33,458 bases of DNA from Gammaproteobacteria bacterium (GCA_009842245.1 VYFT01000061.1:1-33458); one strand, 5' to 3'; positions 7,883 through 17,097 are shown, numbered from the stretch's first letter. Notes: generated by a model not told the origin, from the sequence alone. Translations and numbers: made by a program.

Positions 7883-10609
7883 ATGACACAGAATCTTGAA
7901 TCCAACATCTCTCAACAGTCGCAAGTTGAATCGTATGCGAACCAAAGACAGAGTTTGCGTTTTCCTCGATCCGACACCGTGTTCGGTGCGCTATCGCAAG
8001 GATGTTCAACAAGAAAGACTGGCATGACCTCGATGAGTGTCGTTCGTGCCGTATTTCTTCTGGTAGGAGTTCTTTTCGGTACCCACACAGCCTTAGCGCA
8101 GGCAGTGAACGAGTGTCCGGTTCCTCCAGACACCGCTCCGGTCGTAGATCCAGAAGTGACTGCGCAGCAAGTCGTTGCCGACGATACTAACTTGGGGGAA
8201 TTCACGCGTCTAGTACGAGATCGATTCAAGAGCTACTCCCAGACGGTTACCAGCGTTACTCAAATCGCTTACTTCGGCTGTGTCCTTAGAGAGGAAGAGG
8301 GACCGTGGCGCACGAGCACCGTCTATCCTATTCTGGTTACTCCTTTTGGGAGAATCGTTTTTCACACCGAAGACATGACTCTTTCAGGCCGGCTGATTGA
8401 CCCTGCCGTACTAGGGACAATCTATTCAGCATTAGGCGTTTCTCGTCAAGATATAGCAGACCTGAGATCTGCTGATGTTAATACTCGTAACCGAGCGCGC
8501 CGCTCAATACTAATGACACTAGCGGAAGAAAAGGATGCTGCGTTCGACGCTACCGCACCCATACCCGGTGTACGACCAGGTATCCCAGGTGCGAAAGGCC
8601 ATGTAGCAGTCTATGTTGGAAGAGCATTTCAGATTCCTTTGTTGGTGCTGGGTGGCTTTGACCTAGGTTCTAGGCACGTTGTTGAAGAAATGATTGATTA
8701 CGGCGATCCTTCTGTTACTGCAGCCGACGTGGTGGACCGAGAAACACTTAAGCAATTTGTCATTGAAGCTGGAAATTACTTCATCGAAGCGCAGAGAGAT
8801 GCAGGAGATGCAATCCTTGGTTCGGTCGCGAAAATTGCAATGCGAGATCGGAACGGCCCATGGCGACACGGTTCAGTGTACATTTATGTGCTGGACCTCA
8901 GAAGTAACATAATTTTCTTTCACGGTGCGGATGCTAATCGGTTTGAGTTTCGACCATTGATTCCGACCGTCAGAGATGCTGTTACCGGCGAGTACATCCT
9001 GGACAATGTCATCGACGCTGCGAAGAGCGGACCTGAAGGAGGATTTGTGCGCTATTACTTCGACGATCCGACGGATGACACAGATAGTGCCGACATTCCG
9101 AAAATAGGATATGCTCGCGAGTTTGCCGGGACCGTCGAAACATTTAGCGGGGCCGTAATCCCTTCGAACTATATCGTTGGATCGGGATTCTACTTGACAT
9201 CTCCCGCGGTCGTCGCGTTACGCCAGAACAAGGTCGTGGAGACCGTTCTCCCGCAGGTCATGCGCACCACTACAGCGAGTACCGTGGACGCTATCGCGGA
9301 GCGAATCCAACAGGCCATGTCAGGCTCCGGCGCATCTGCATCAACGGTTATAAATTTAGGTAGTCCCACTACGTTGTCTGCCGCTTTACGTAACCGCAGC
9401 GAGGGTTCGTTTTTATCCAACTGGCTTGCAGACGGTTCGCACTTCTTGTTACCGTTGAATGCAACGCACGCTGGGGATAAGCTACTCAGTCAATTCACGT
9501 TTTGGGGTAACTTCGACTATCGAAAACTCACTGATGATAACATGGAGGTTATGGGTTATGACGGTACCGTGACCAGTGCTAACTTTGGGATCGATCGCAA
9601 AATAGGTGAAAGTCTGGTGGGCGGCGTTTCTTTGACGTTGTCGCGAGGAACGACAGATTACACAGATCCAGAGCTAGCAAAGGGTGAGTTGTCGACTTCG
9701 TTGACAAGCGTCAATCCATTTGTAGGATGGCGAATCACTGACAATGCTCGGGTGTGGGCAGCCGCCGGGTTTGGCGGTGGTCAGGTTGACTTTAAAGAGT
9801 CCACCAACGAACAGTCTACTGACATATCCCAATCGATGTTCGCGGCCGGTTTGAATTTCTCGTTAATGTCCAGCGATCAACTCATCGGTGGTGGTACGAC
9901 AAGTCTCAAGTTGAACACTGACACAGCTTTCACGAGTGCTGACATCGACGCTGGAGATAGTATCGAAGAGACATCATTGGAGGCTTCCCGATACCGGGTG
10001 TCGCTGGAAGGTTTATACACTCGGAAACTTGCATCGGAAGCAGTGCTCACGCCTTCGATTGAAGCTGGTTGGAGGCACGATGGTGGAGACGGAACAACAG
10101 GCTCTGGTCTCGAGATTGGCGCTGGTATCGGATATACGGTTGGTCGGCTGATGGTAAAACTAGACTCTCAGACCTTGGTCACGCATTCTGATGCCGATGA
10201 CTACACCGATTGGAGTTTCAGTAGTATGGTATCGTACGAACCGAGCAGCAACGGCCAAGGATTGTCTATGTCCCTTGGGTCCGCGTGGGGGCTAATCAAT
10301 AGAGACATTGGTGAGGATACAGTGGGGTGGTTTAAAGATGCGCGAGCTCGAACTCAGCGCGAAGCCCGATTGACACCGGCGCCATGGATTCACGCTACGG
10401 TACGGTACGACTTCAATCGACCGTATGGGCTTGGTTTATGGACATCATACCGTGGTACAGACAGTGATGATCAATTCCGTTTGTTGCAGGTAGGGTTGCA
10501 GTTTCGATCCGGTCAGGGACTCAACGCAGGACTGAAGATTGGGCGTCAAGAAAGGTTCAATCTAGCCCCGGATCACAGCGTTGAACTTCGTGGTACGATA
10601 CGTTGGTAG
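7883..10609 (+). CDS. Autotransporter with two Cache-like passenger domains
   Basis: 908 aa. The start at 7883 has a GAGG Shine-Dalgarno 7 nt upstream and gives a roughly 47-residue pre-sequence before the hydrophobic core at 54-72 (ending TALAQA). Such an extended signal region is common in autotransporters; ATG 8024 is the alternative start. Two segments share the pattern GPWR-(x)-VY...G/N-I-(V/F)-FH (about 140-161 and 325-347), each followed by a helix/strand region, matching the periplasmic Cache (sCache_2-like) sensory fold: domain 1 about 100-205, domain 2 about 285-438. After a helical linker (445-530), residues about 535-908 form an amphipathic beta-barrel ending in RGTIRW with terminal Trp, typical of type Va autotransporters. 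I infer a surface-displayed or periplasm-plugging ligand sensor. Cache assignment is by motif pattern, moderately sure; the barrel is confident. Confidence 0.8.
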   Translation: MTQNLESNISQQSQVESYANQRQSLRFPRSDTVFGALSQGCSTRKTGMTSMSVVRAVFLLVGVLFGTHTALAQAVNECPVPPDTAPVVDPEVTAQQVVADDTNLGEFTRLVRDRFKSYSQTVTSVTQIAYFGCVLREEEGPWRTSTVYPILVTPFGRIVFHTEDMTLSGRLIDPAVLGTIYSALGVSRQDIADLRSADVNTRNRARRSILMTLAEEKDAAFDATAPIPGVRPGIPGAKGHVAVYVGRAFQIPLLVLGGFDLGSRHVVEEMIDYGDPSVTAADVVDRETLKQFVIEAGNYFIEAQRDAGDAILGSVAKIAMRDRNGPWRHGSVYIYVLDLRSNIIFFHGADANRFEFRPLIPTVRDAVTGEYILDNVIDAAKSGPEGGFVRYYFDDPTDDTDSADIPKIGYAREFAGTVETFSGAVIPSNYIVGSGFYLTSPAVVALRQNKVVETVLPQVMRTTTASTVDAIAERIQQAMSGSGASASTVINLGSPTTLSAALRNRSEGSFLSNWLADGSHFLLPLNATHAGDKLLSQFTFWGNFDYRKLTDDNMEVMGYDGTVTSANFGIDRKIGESLVGGVSLTLSRGTTDYTDPELAKGELSTSLTSVNPFVGWRITDNARVWAAAGFGGGQVDFKESTNEQSTDISQSMFAAGLNFSLMSSDQLIGGGTTSLKLNTDTAFTSADIDAGDSIEETSLEASRYRVSLEGLYTRKLASEAVLTPSIEAGWRHDGGDGTTGSGLEIGAGIGYTVGRLMVKLDSQTLVTHSDADDYTDWSFSSMVSYEPSSNGQGLSMSLGSAWGLINRDIGEDTVGWFKDARARTQREARLTPAPWIHATVRYDFNRPYGLGLWTSYRGTDSDDQFRLLQVGLQFRSGQGLNAGLKIGRQERFNLAPDHSVELRGTIRW

Positions 10610-10652
10610 GTGCTACTCATTGTTGATGATGTTTCACCTTTAGATTAAGTTC

Positions 10653-10679
10653 GCGTCTCCAGCGCGATGCTTGGGACGC
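10653..10679 (+). terminator. Weak hairpin after the autotransporter gene
   Basis: GCGTC...GACGC arms with partial extension (about 7 pairs, one mismatch and one wobble) followed by ATTTCT. The T-rich tract is poor, so this is at best a weak intrinsic terminator 43 nt after the stop codon. Confidence 0.25.
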
Positions 10680-10719
10680 ATTTCTAGTGAGCTGGGGTTA
10701 GTTGTTCAGGAGTCCACGA

Positions 10720-10747
10720 ACTCTTTCAATAGGAATTTCGAAAGAGT
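10720..10747. repeat. Perfect 8-bp inverted repeat upstream of radA
   Basis: ACTCTTTC (10720-10727), 12-nt spacer, GAAAGAGT (10740-10747), ending 20 nt before the radA ATG. It could be an operator or an mRNA leader hairpin. No T-run follows, so it is not a standard terminator. Confidence 0.45.
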
Positions 10748-10767
10748 CTTGACGGATAGCTAGACCG

Positions 10768-12147
10768 ATGAAAACGAAGACATTGTTCGCGTGTCGCGAA
10801 TGCGGTGCTTCATATCCTAAATGGCAAGGACAGTGCGCTACTTGCGGGGAGTGGAACTGTTTAGAAGAAGTCAAGGTTTCAAAAAAACAGAAGACTTCCA
10901 GTAGTGCAACGGGCGTCGGCTATGCCGGAAGCTCTACTGAGGTCACTCGATTATCCGAGGTCAAATTAGAGTCAAGCCAACGAATTCCTACCAGCATTCA
11001 GGAATTTGATCGCGTATTAGGCGGCGGCCTAGTACCCGGCTCAGTCGTTCTGATAGGAGGTGAACCTGGTGCCGGAAAATCGACCATTCTCATACAGATG
11101 GCAAGTGAATTAGCGCGTGAGTTAGGATGCGTCTATGTTAGCGGTGAGGAATCCATTCAACAAATCGCTAGTCGCGCGATTCGTTTGGGGATTTCGGATC
11201 GGGACGTCCAACTAGCCACTTTAACAGACGTAGCTCAAGTGATTGAATTAGTTCATAGGACTCAACCTACCGTGGTGGTCATTGACTCGATTCAAGTTAT
11301 GCACTCCGATGAAATCGAGAGTGTTCCTGGGAGCGTCAGCCAAGTACGGGAGTGTGCATCTCAACTCACACAGTTAGCGAAGCAGACTGGCACGATCTTT
11401 GTACTTGTCGGACACGTGACCAAAGAAGGCAATCTTGCTGGACCCAAAGTATTGGAGCACATGATTGACTGCTTTGTGATGTTAGAAGCTCCTATTGGTA
11501 GTCGTTTTCGCACGCTACGTGGTATTAAAAACCGGTTTGGCGCAGTGAATGAGTTGGGTGTGTTCGCGATGACTGACCGAGGACTACGTGAAGTTGCTAA
11601 CCCTTCCGCGATATTCTTAGAACGCACGACCGATCCGACTCCTGGTAGTGTCGTAAGCGTCACGTGGGAGGGTACACGTCCGCTCTTGGTTGAAATTCAA
11701 GCTTTAGTCGACGACGTACAGGGCGGATATCCTCGCCGTGTGTCGGTAGGTTTAGATACTCAACGATTAGCGATGCATTTAGCCATCATGCACCGGCATT
11801 GTGGAATCTCACTAGCGGATCAGGATGTGTTTGCTAACGTCACTGGAGGAATCAAAGTTGCGGAAACCGCCGTGGACTTAGCTACGCTCGTGGCAGTTTA
11901 CTCCAGTTTTAGAAATCGTGCGATACCTCACGATTTGGTTGTGTTTGGTGAGCTCGGACTAACGGGTGAAATACGTCCAGTACCGAATGGACAAGAGCGT
12001 TTACGCGAAGTACAAAAGCACGGTTTTACTCGAGCCATCGTCCCATTAGCGAACAAAGCGAAAAAACCTTTCGCTGGCGTTGAAGTTTCGTATGTGCCGA
12101 CACTGAGTAGCGCACTCGATGTTTTGAGTGAAATTCTGAGCCGTTGA
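10768..12147 (+). CDS. radA: DNA repair protein RadA (Sms)
   Basis: RecA-family ATPase that promotes branch migration of recombination intermediates. 459 aa (E. coli 460). The N-terminal zinc finger has Cys9, Cys12, Cys23 and Cys26. Walker A is GGEPGAGKST (97-106). The RadA-specific KNRFG motif is at 254-258. The C-terminal Lon-protease-like domain (about 285-455) contains VVFGELGLTGEIRPV but acts as a scaffold in this family. ATG 10768 has no strong Shine-Dalgarno. It is convergent with the TonB-repeat genes, with only 52 nt between stop codons. Confidence 0.97.
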   Translation: MKTKTLFACRECGASYPKWQGQCATCGEWNCLEEVKVSKKQKTSSSATGVGYAGSSTEVTRLSEVKLESSQRIPTSIQEFDRVLGGGLVPGSVVLIGGEPGAGKSTILIQMASELARELGCVYVSGEESIQQIASRAIRLGISDRDVQLATLTDVAQVIELVHRTQPTVVVIDSIQVMHSDEIESVPGSVSQVRECASQLTQLAKQTGTIFVLVGHVTKEGNLAGPKVLEHMIDCFVMLEAPIGSRFRTLRGIKNRFGAVNELGVFAMTDRGLREVANPSAIFLERTTDPTPGSVVSVTWEGTRPLLVEIQALVDDVQGGYPRRVSVGLDTQRLAMHLAIMHRHCGISLADQDVFANVTGGIKVAETAVDLATLVAVYSSFRNRAIPHDLVVFGELGLTGEIRPVPNGQERLREVQKHGFTRAIVPLANKAKKPFAGVEVSYVPTLSSALDVLSEILSR

Positions 12148-12199
12148 GTACTGTTAACTGACCCATAAGCATACCCCAACGGCTGCGTGAATTGAGCGT

Positions 12200-13786
12200 T
12201 TAGTCTTCGTGGAAGCGTAGATTGATTTGGTGGCGCACTCCTTCAGTCCTTGCAGGAGTATCATCGATTACTAAGGGTTCGTACCGGTAGTAGCCTACTT
12301 CTTCAACAATTCGTTGGGTGACATCTTGTGAAAGAACCGTCCCTTCAACCTCAACAATATTAGGATGTTCGACGGCTCCTTCTTCGCTTACGTCAAACTC
12401 GACGATGACCATACCGTCTGCTTGTTTCCCCTGAATCGACAACGTATGGGTCGGCTTTCTTATGCGTACTACCGTCCCTTGACTCATTAAATCGTCGATC
12501 ATCTGTTTTCGTTGTGCGGGTGAAACGTCTCGAAGTTGTTCGAAAAATTCTGTTGGATCAATACGAGGCATAATGATGGGTAGCCCTTCATCGACGTCCG
12601 GGGAGTTGTCTCTCAGCTCGCGTCCGGGGTCGTTGTCCTCTTCACCCTCTACACCCTCAATCTCATAAAAGATTCTGTTGATAACACCCTCCACGCGTAC
12701 AGGTTGGCCGTTTACGTACTTGGGGGTGTATTTAAACTGTCTCGCCGCGCTTACAGCTGATTTATCAAAGACATCTGGAGGATCTGATTCTATGACAGAG
12801 ACATTGTCTACCGAACCGGTCGTGTCGACATCGAACTCAACGAGAACGTAGCCCTCGATGTTTTCTTTCAGTGCTTTCTCTGGATATTCTGGCTCAACTT
12901 TGCTTAGCGGTTGCCGTTCTTGGTTGAAGTTGAATTCAAACTTATGCAACACCCCATTCAGAGGATTGTTAGGATCAAATCGAAATTCAGATACTGCAGC
13001 GAGTGCAGATATCTCGAATATGCCAGCGTCAGAATAAATTGCTTCTGGGTTTTCGACTTCGCCGTTTTCATTGATATCAAATTGAACGATTACGTGCCCG
13101 TGGAGCAGTAATTCCCTTGCCTCGGTTGGATATTCAACTCCTACGGCTGTACGAGGTTTACTATCTAGAGAAAACGTGAACTTGTGGAGTATTTTGTCGT
13201 CTGGATTGAACCGTTTTGGTTCAAATTTCATCTTGCTTGCAGCTTCGAGTGCTGCGGCTTCAAAGAACCCGGACGGTTCAGCATCAACGACTACCTGATC
13301 CTGGACCGTACCTGTCTCCGTTACTCCAAACTGAACAATGACAAATCCTTCCGCGCCCTGTTCCAGTGCAATTTGAGGATACTCAATGTTTACGGGAACT
13401 GTTGGGCTTGAATTGAGAGTAAAGGAAAAGCGTTTCTTGACTCCGGACATATACTGGGAAGGTCCACCCAGCTGTTCATAACGATGACCTCTAATTGCTT
13501 GTACCGCATAGAGTTCAAATTTACCAGGGAGGGACGAGCTGACGACGCAGGCGTTTTCGACATTACCTTCTTCGGTTACATCGAACATCAAAGTGACCGT
13601 TCCCTCGGGATTCTCTTCCCATTCATCTTTAGGATACTCTGGAAGCGGGGCATCGATTTCTTTGAGGAGATTTCCCTCGGACGGGACAGTCGTTGCCGCG
13701 TGCGCCAACGCACCACAAAACAAAGCTGTGGTCAGAAAAAATATAAAGACGTGAAGCTGGTTTTGCTTCGACTTATCAGTTCGCAT
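12200..13786 (-). CDS. Exported protein with five TonB-C-terminal-like repeats (copy A)
   Basis: 528 aa. An N-terminal hydrophobic stretch (12-30) ends AHA-A, a plausible signal peptase I site. Five units follow at about 46-124, 132-208, 214-286, 296-376 and 446-526. Each has the TonB_C pattern: YP-x(n)-(E/A)G-x-V-x-V-x-F-x-V-x-(E/N)-G-x-V, then a V-x-S/D segment, F-x-x-(A/S)A-(L/V)-x-A and a F/Y-x-(F/Y)-x-P end. Unit 5 lacks the YP start. An acidic linker (377-445) separates units 4 and 5. Mature residue Cys80 is the only cysteine. Real TonB has one such domain, a cytoplasmic-membrane anchor for ExbBD and a Pro-rich spacer; the spacer and the S/H anchor motif are absent here. The start has a strong GGAGGAG Shine-Dalgarno. 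Its role is unknown; it is paralogous to the next gene. Confidence 0.85.
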   Translation of the reverse strand: MRTDKSKQNQLHVFIFFLTTALFCGALAHAATTVPSEGNLLKEIDAPLPEYPKDEWEENPEGTVTLMFDVTEEGNVENACVVSSSLPGKFELYAVQAIRGHRYEQLGGPSQYMSGVKKRFSFTLNSSPTVPVNIEYPQIALEQGAEGFVIVQFGVTETGTVQDQVVVDAEPSGFFEAAALEAASKMKFEPKRFNPDDKILHKFTFSLDSKPRTAVGVEYPTEARELLLHGHVIVQFDINENGEVENPEAIYSDAGIFEISALAAVSEFRFDPNNPLNGVLHKFEFNFNQERQPLSKVEPEYPEKALKENIEGYVLVEFDVDTTGSVDNVSVIESDPPDVFDKSAVSAARQFKYTPKYVNGQPVRVEGVINRIFYEIEGVEGEEDNDPGRELRDNSPDVDEGLPIIMPRIDPTEFFEQLRDVSPAQRKQMIDDLMSQGTVVRIRKPTHTLSIQGKQADGMVIVEFDVSEEGAVEHPNIVEVEGTVLSQDVTQRIVEEVGYYRYEPLVIDDTPARTEGVRHQINLRFHED

Positions 13787-13815
13787 ATCTCCTCCAAGTG
13801 AGTGCTGCTAAAAGC

Positions 13816-13821
13816 ATTATA
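13816..13821 (-). promoter_or_regulatory. Consensus -10 element of copy A
   Basis: TATAAT on the minus strand, 29 nt before the ATG of the 12200-13786 gene. The -35 is weak (AGTTTA at 17 nt). Together with the gene's own strong Shine-Dalgarno it suggests separate transcription from copy B. Confidence 0.4.
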
Positions 13822-14042
13822 AATCGTTTTCTTCGCTCTAAACTCGACTGTACATCCCTTATTGTTCTTCTGAGTGAAGGACAACGCGGTACCGAACACG
13901 CCGTAGGGTGATCGATCTATTGGCAACCCTCATCGGCCTGTACAACAGTAGATGACGGTCGTAAGAGATTGACCTTAATTTTTGTCGTGAGAGTCCTACA
14001 GTTCTTGCGAAAATTCAAGCAGCCAATAGTGGCGGCCCCTTC

Positions 14043-15614
14043 TTATTCGTAACCGAAGTATAGCTCAATTTTGTGTCGAACACCGGTTACGCGCATCGGA
14101 CGATTATTCTCGATGTATGGCGCGTACCAAAAATAACTTACTTCGTCAAGAATCCGTTCGGTAATTTCCTTCGATAGGCTAGTACCGATCATTTCGATTA
14201 TTTTCGGTCTCTCAACGTAGCCCCTTACATTCACGTCGAATTGAACTATTACACTCCCATCCGCGTAGTTCCCATCGCCCAGATGCAACGCGTATATAGG
14301 TTCTAGTTTTATATCACGCAATGACTCGGGTCGCCGGTCCTCAATTGCTGGTTGCTGACTTTGTTCCTCTGACCGTCCTCTTCGAGTCGATGGTCGCTGA
14401 CCTTGACTCCCCGATCTTTGTCGTTGATTCGCAGGTCGAGCTAGAGGACCACTCTGTCGAACCGCTTCTTGCTGACTTGGGAGTCCGAGTGCGAAGCGAA
14501 GCCGATTGCGCACATTCTCAACTCGAACCGGTTTTCCATCGACGTACTTTGGTAAATATTTGAACTGTGCTGCCGCCTCTAATGCAGATTCATTGAAGAT
14601 GTCGGGAGGTTCTGCTTCAAGCACAGACAGATTGTCGACAGTACCGTATTCATTGACATCAAAATTCACTATTACCTCCCCTTCAACGCGTTGAAACACT
14701 GCTTCTCTGGGGTACTTCGGTATTGCTTTGAAAATAGCTCGGTGGTTCCGATTCAGGATGAATTCCACTTTGTGTAGCACATTGTGTGCAGGTTCATTTT
14801 GATTGAAAGTAAACTCTCTGACAGCATCAATAGCAGCTTGTTCGAACAACCTATCACTAGAGTAGAGCGCGTAGGCACCGTCAACACTACCATCGGAAAT
14901 GATGCTAAATTCCACAACTACATGACCTTCCAGTCCTTGTTCTTTGGCGGCATCAGGAAATTCAGGTATAACGAGATTGTTGGGCTTGCTATCCAACGAA
15001 AATGAAAACTTATGCTGCACGGTTTCATTCCTTGAGAAGCGCTGCGTTGCAAACCTGAACTGTCTTGCAGCGTCTAGCGCCGCTTTCTCAAAAATCTCTA
15101 CCGGTACAGCTCCGGTTGTCTGTAGACGCCGTACTCTTCCGTTTCGTTTTATGCCGAAAGAAACTACTACATAGCCCTCATAACCGAATTCCAAAGCGTC
15201 GCGCGGATATTCAGGTGGGACATAAATTGTCGGATTGGAATCCAAGTTGAAGGGAACCGTCGCGGTGACTCCTTGTATGAGCTCGCGGGGTCTTGTCGTG
15301 TTCTTGTACCGATAGTCTTTAACGGCTTGGAGCGCGTAAAGATCGAAGAGACCTGGGTACGAAGAGTCGACTATGCAGGGGTCTTGTACGTGTCCACGTT
15401 TTGACACGTCGAACACTACCGAGACATATCCCTCGTGCCCCTTTTGATAAACACCCTTGGGGTAGGTTGCTTGTGGAGTTGAAATTTCCTCGAGACGTAT
15501 ATCGTCGGTCGCGGAAATCACAAGCGCATGTGCAAGAACAGCACCAATCACTGCAACAGAAACTGTCACAAGCAAGGTGCGTAGTCGGATGTGCTGTCGC
15601 GAAACAGCTCCCAT
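14043..15614 (-). CDS. Exported protein with five TonB-C-terminal-like repeats (copy B)
   Basis: 523 aa, paralogous to the 12200-13786 product and collinear with it from residue 46 to about 376 without visible register change. A hydrophobic segment (13-34) may be a signal peptide or an uncleaved anchor; no clear AxA site precedes the mature part, although ISA-T is possible. Repeat units lie at about 46-124, 132-208, 214-286, 296-376 and 438-521, with the same YP...EG-x-V-x-V-x-F-x-(V/I) core. The linker between units 4 and 5 (377-432) is Gln/Arg-rich and basic, unlike the acidic linker of copy A. Cys80 is again the only cysteine. ATG is preceded by GGAGGG. No ExbBD-binding or Pro-rich spacer is seen. 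It is probably periplasmic and membrane-associated; its substrate or partner is unknown. Confidence 0.85.
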   Translation of the reverse strand: MGAVSRQHIRLRTLLVTVSVAVIGAVLAHALVISATDDIRLEEISTPQATYPKGVYQKGHEGYVSVVFDVSKRGHVQDPCIVDSSYPGLFDLYALQAVKDYRYKNTTRPRELIQGVTATVPFNLDSNPTIYVPPEYPRDALEFGYEGYVVVSFGIKRNGRVRRLQTTGAVPVEIFEKAALDAARQFRFATQRFSRNETVQHKFSFSLDSKPNNLVIPEFPDAAKEQGLEGHVVVEFSIISDGSVDGAYALYSSDRLFEQAAIDAVREFTFNQNEPAHNVLHKVEFILNRNHRAIFKAIPKYPREAVFQRVEGEVIVNFDVNEYGTVDNLSVLEAEPPDIFNESALEAAAQFKYLPKYVDGKPVRVENVRNRLRFALGLPSQQEAVRQSGPLARPANQRQRSGSQGQRPSTRRGRSEEQSQQPAIEDRRPESLRDIKLEPIYALHLGDGNYADGSVIVQFDVNVRGYVERPKIIEMIGTSLSKEITERILDEVSYFWYAPYIENNRPMRVTGVRHKIELYFGYE

Positions 15615-15641
15615 GTTCCCTCCACAAAATACGGCGACGCA

Positions 15642-15647
15642 ATTATA
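15642..15647 (-). promoter_or_regulatory. Consensus -10 element of copy B
   Basis: TATAAT on the minus strand 27 nt before the ATG of the 14043-15614 gene. No good -35 hexamer is seen at 16-18 nt. The GGAGGG Shine-Dalgarno lies between it and the start. Confidence 0.4.
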
Positions 15648-15790
15648 GAATGATATGTTGGTAGCATTTCGTAGTTGATTGCTGCACTACAGATTTGTCT
15701 GAATTGTTGGAGATTGCCATTCCCAAATCCTCCTTTGGTACAACACTAAAATAGTTCCCTCTCTAAATCACAGCAATTGTTGTCCTACTA

Positions 15791-17044
15791 ATGTTCAATC
15801 AACAAAAACTCTGCGACCTAGATCCTGAGGTATGGGAATCCATAGTTGCCGAAGATCGTCGTCAGGAAGAGCACATAGAACTCATCGCTTCAGAGAACTA
15901 TGTCTCCCCAGCCGTGCTCGAAGCGCAAGGTTGTGGCATGACCAATAAATACGCCGAAGGTTACCCCGGTAAGAGGTACTACGGAGGTTGCGACTATGTA
16001 GATCAAGTAGAGGTCCTTGCTATTGAACGGGCAAAACAGTTGTTTGGTGCTGACTACGTGAATGTGCAACCCCATTCCGGTAGTCAAGCTAATGCATCAG
16101 CCTACTTAGCATTGATGGAACCGCGCGATGTAGTACTCGGCATGAGCCTATCCGAGGGCGGTCACTTGACGCATGGCTCACCGGTTAACTTTTCCGGTCG
16201 AATTTATCAGGCGGTTCAATACGGTGTACGGTCAAATGATGGACTCGTGGATTACGACAGTGTCTTCGCTCTCGCGGAAGAACACCAGCCTAAACTCGTT
16301 GTAGCAGGATTTTCGGCCTATAGTCGCAAGTTGGACTGGGGTAAATTTCGGGAAATCGCAGATTCGGTCGGGGCATATCTGTTGGTGGATATGGCTCACG
16401 TTGCGGGCTTGGTAGCCGCTGGCGTCTATCCGAATCCAATCCCACATGCTGACGTTGTAACTACGACTACGCACAAAACTTTAGCAGGTCCCCGCGGTGG
16501 ATTGATCTTAGCACGAGCAAATCCTGAAGTGGAAAAGAAGCTTAATTCAGCTTTGTTTCCTGGAACGCAAGGTGGACCACTAATGCACATCATCGCGGCA
16601 AAGGCTGTGTGTTTCAAGGAAGCTGCGACCCCAGAATTTCGAGACTATCAAGTTCGGGTAGTGGACAACGCTCGCACAATGGCTAATGGATTTGTGGACC
16701 GCGGCTACAAGGTAGTGTCTGGTGGAACCGATAACCACTTGTTCCTATTGGATCTGATCGACAAAGATATCACGGGCAAGGCAGCTGACGCGGCACTGAA
16801 TCGAGCGAACATCACAGTGAATAAGAACACGGTACCTGGCGATCCACGTTCCCCGTTCGTTACCAGTGGCTTACGCATAGGCTCTGCGGCCGCGACTCGT
16901 CGTGGCTTTGGTACCGAGGAATGTGGTACGTTAGCTCAATGGATGTGCGACATTCTTGACGATATTTCCAACGACAACATGGTTGCTTCCGTTCGAATAA
17001 AAGTGCGAGAACTGTGTAGAAAACATCCGGTTTACTCGCCGTGA
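15791..17044 (+). CDS. glyA: Serine hydroxymethyltransferase
   Basis: PLP enzyme that interconverts serine and glycine while charging tetrahydrofolate with a one-carbon unit. 417 aa, same length as E. coli GlyA. The PLP lysine is Lys229 in [14 protein letters not shown], at the same residue number as in E. coli. Other family blocks are [33 protein letters not shown] and [11 protein letters not shown] near the N-terminus, and [16 protein letters not shown] near the C-terminus. ATG 15791 has no strong Shine-Dalgarno; MFNQQKLC fits the family start. No glycine-riboswitch-like structure was recognised upstream. In many relatives nrdR and ribD follow; here ribD follows directly after 53 nt. Confidence 0.97.
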   Translation: MFNQQKLCDLDPEVWESIVAEDRRQEEHIELIASENYVSPAVLEAQGCGMTNKYAEGYPGKRYYGGCDYVDQVEVLAIERAKQLFGADYVNVQPHSGSQANASAYLALMEPRDVVLGMSLSEGGHLTHGSPVNFSGRIYQAVQYGVRSNDGLVDYDSVFALAEEHQPKLVVAGFSAYSRKLDWGKFREIADSVGAYLLVDMAHVAGLVAAGVYPNPIPHADVVTTTTHKTLAGPRGGLILARANPEVEKKLNSALFPGTQGGPLMHIIAAKAVCFKEAATPEFRDYQVRVVDNARTMANGFVDRGYKVVSGGTDNHLFLLDLIDKDITGKAADAALNRANITVNKNTVPGDPRSPFVTSGLRIGSAAATRRGFGTEECGTLAQWMCDILDDISNDNMVASVRIKVRELCRKHPVYSP

Positions 17045-17097
17045 TTGACCCTCTCTAAAACCATCTTCGGTCGAGTTTCGATCCAGGATTTCTGGTA

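Noticed and set aside
13484-13801. Plus-strand 105-residue ORF opposite TonB-repeat copy A
   Set aside because: It lies fully antisense to a gene with clear repeated domains and has no recognisable features or ribosome binding site.
13787-14042. Terminator or small RNA between the two TonB-repeat genes
   Set aside because: Only weak 4-bp hairpins without a T-run were found; apart from the -10 box of copy A nothing stands out in these 256 nt.
15319-15642. 107-residue minus-strand ORF in another frame of TonB-repeat copy B
   Set aside because: It shares the strand with copy B in a different frame, is Arg/Cys-rich in a manner typical of shadow frames, and shows no domain.
15615-15790. Possible glycine riboswitch upstream of glyA
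   Set aside because: No paired aptamer-like conserved segments were recognised, and most of the region is the promoter side of the divergent TonB-repeat gene.
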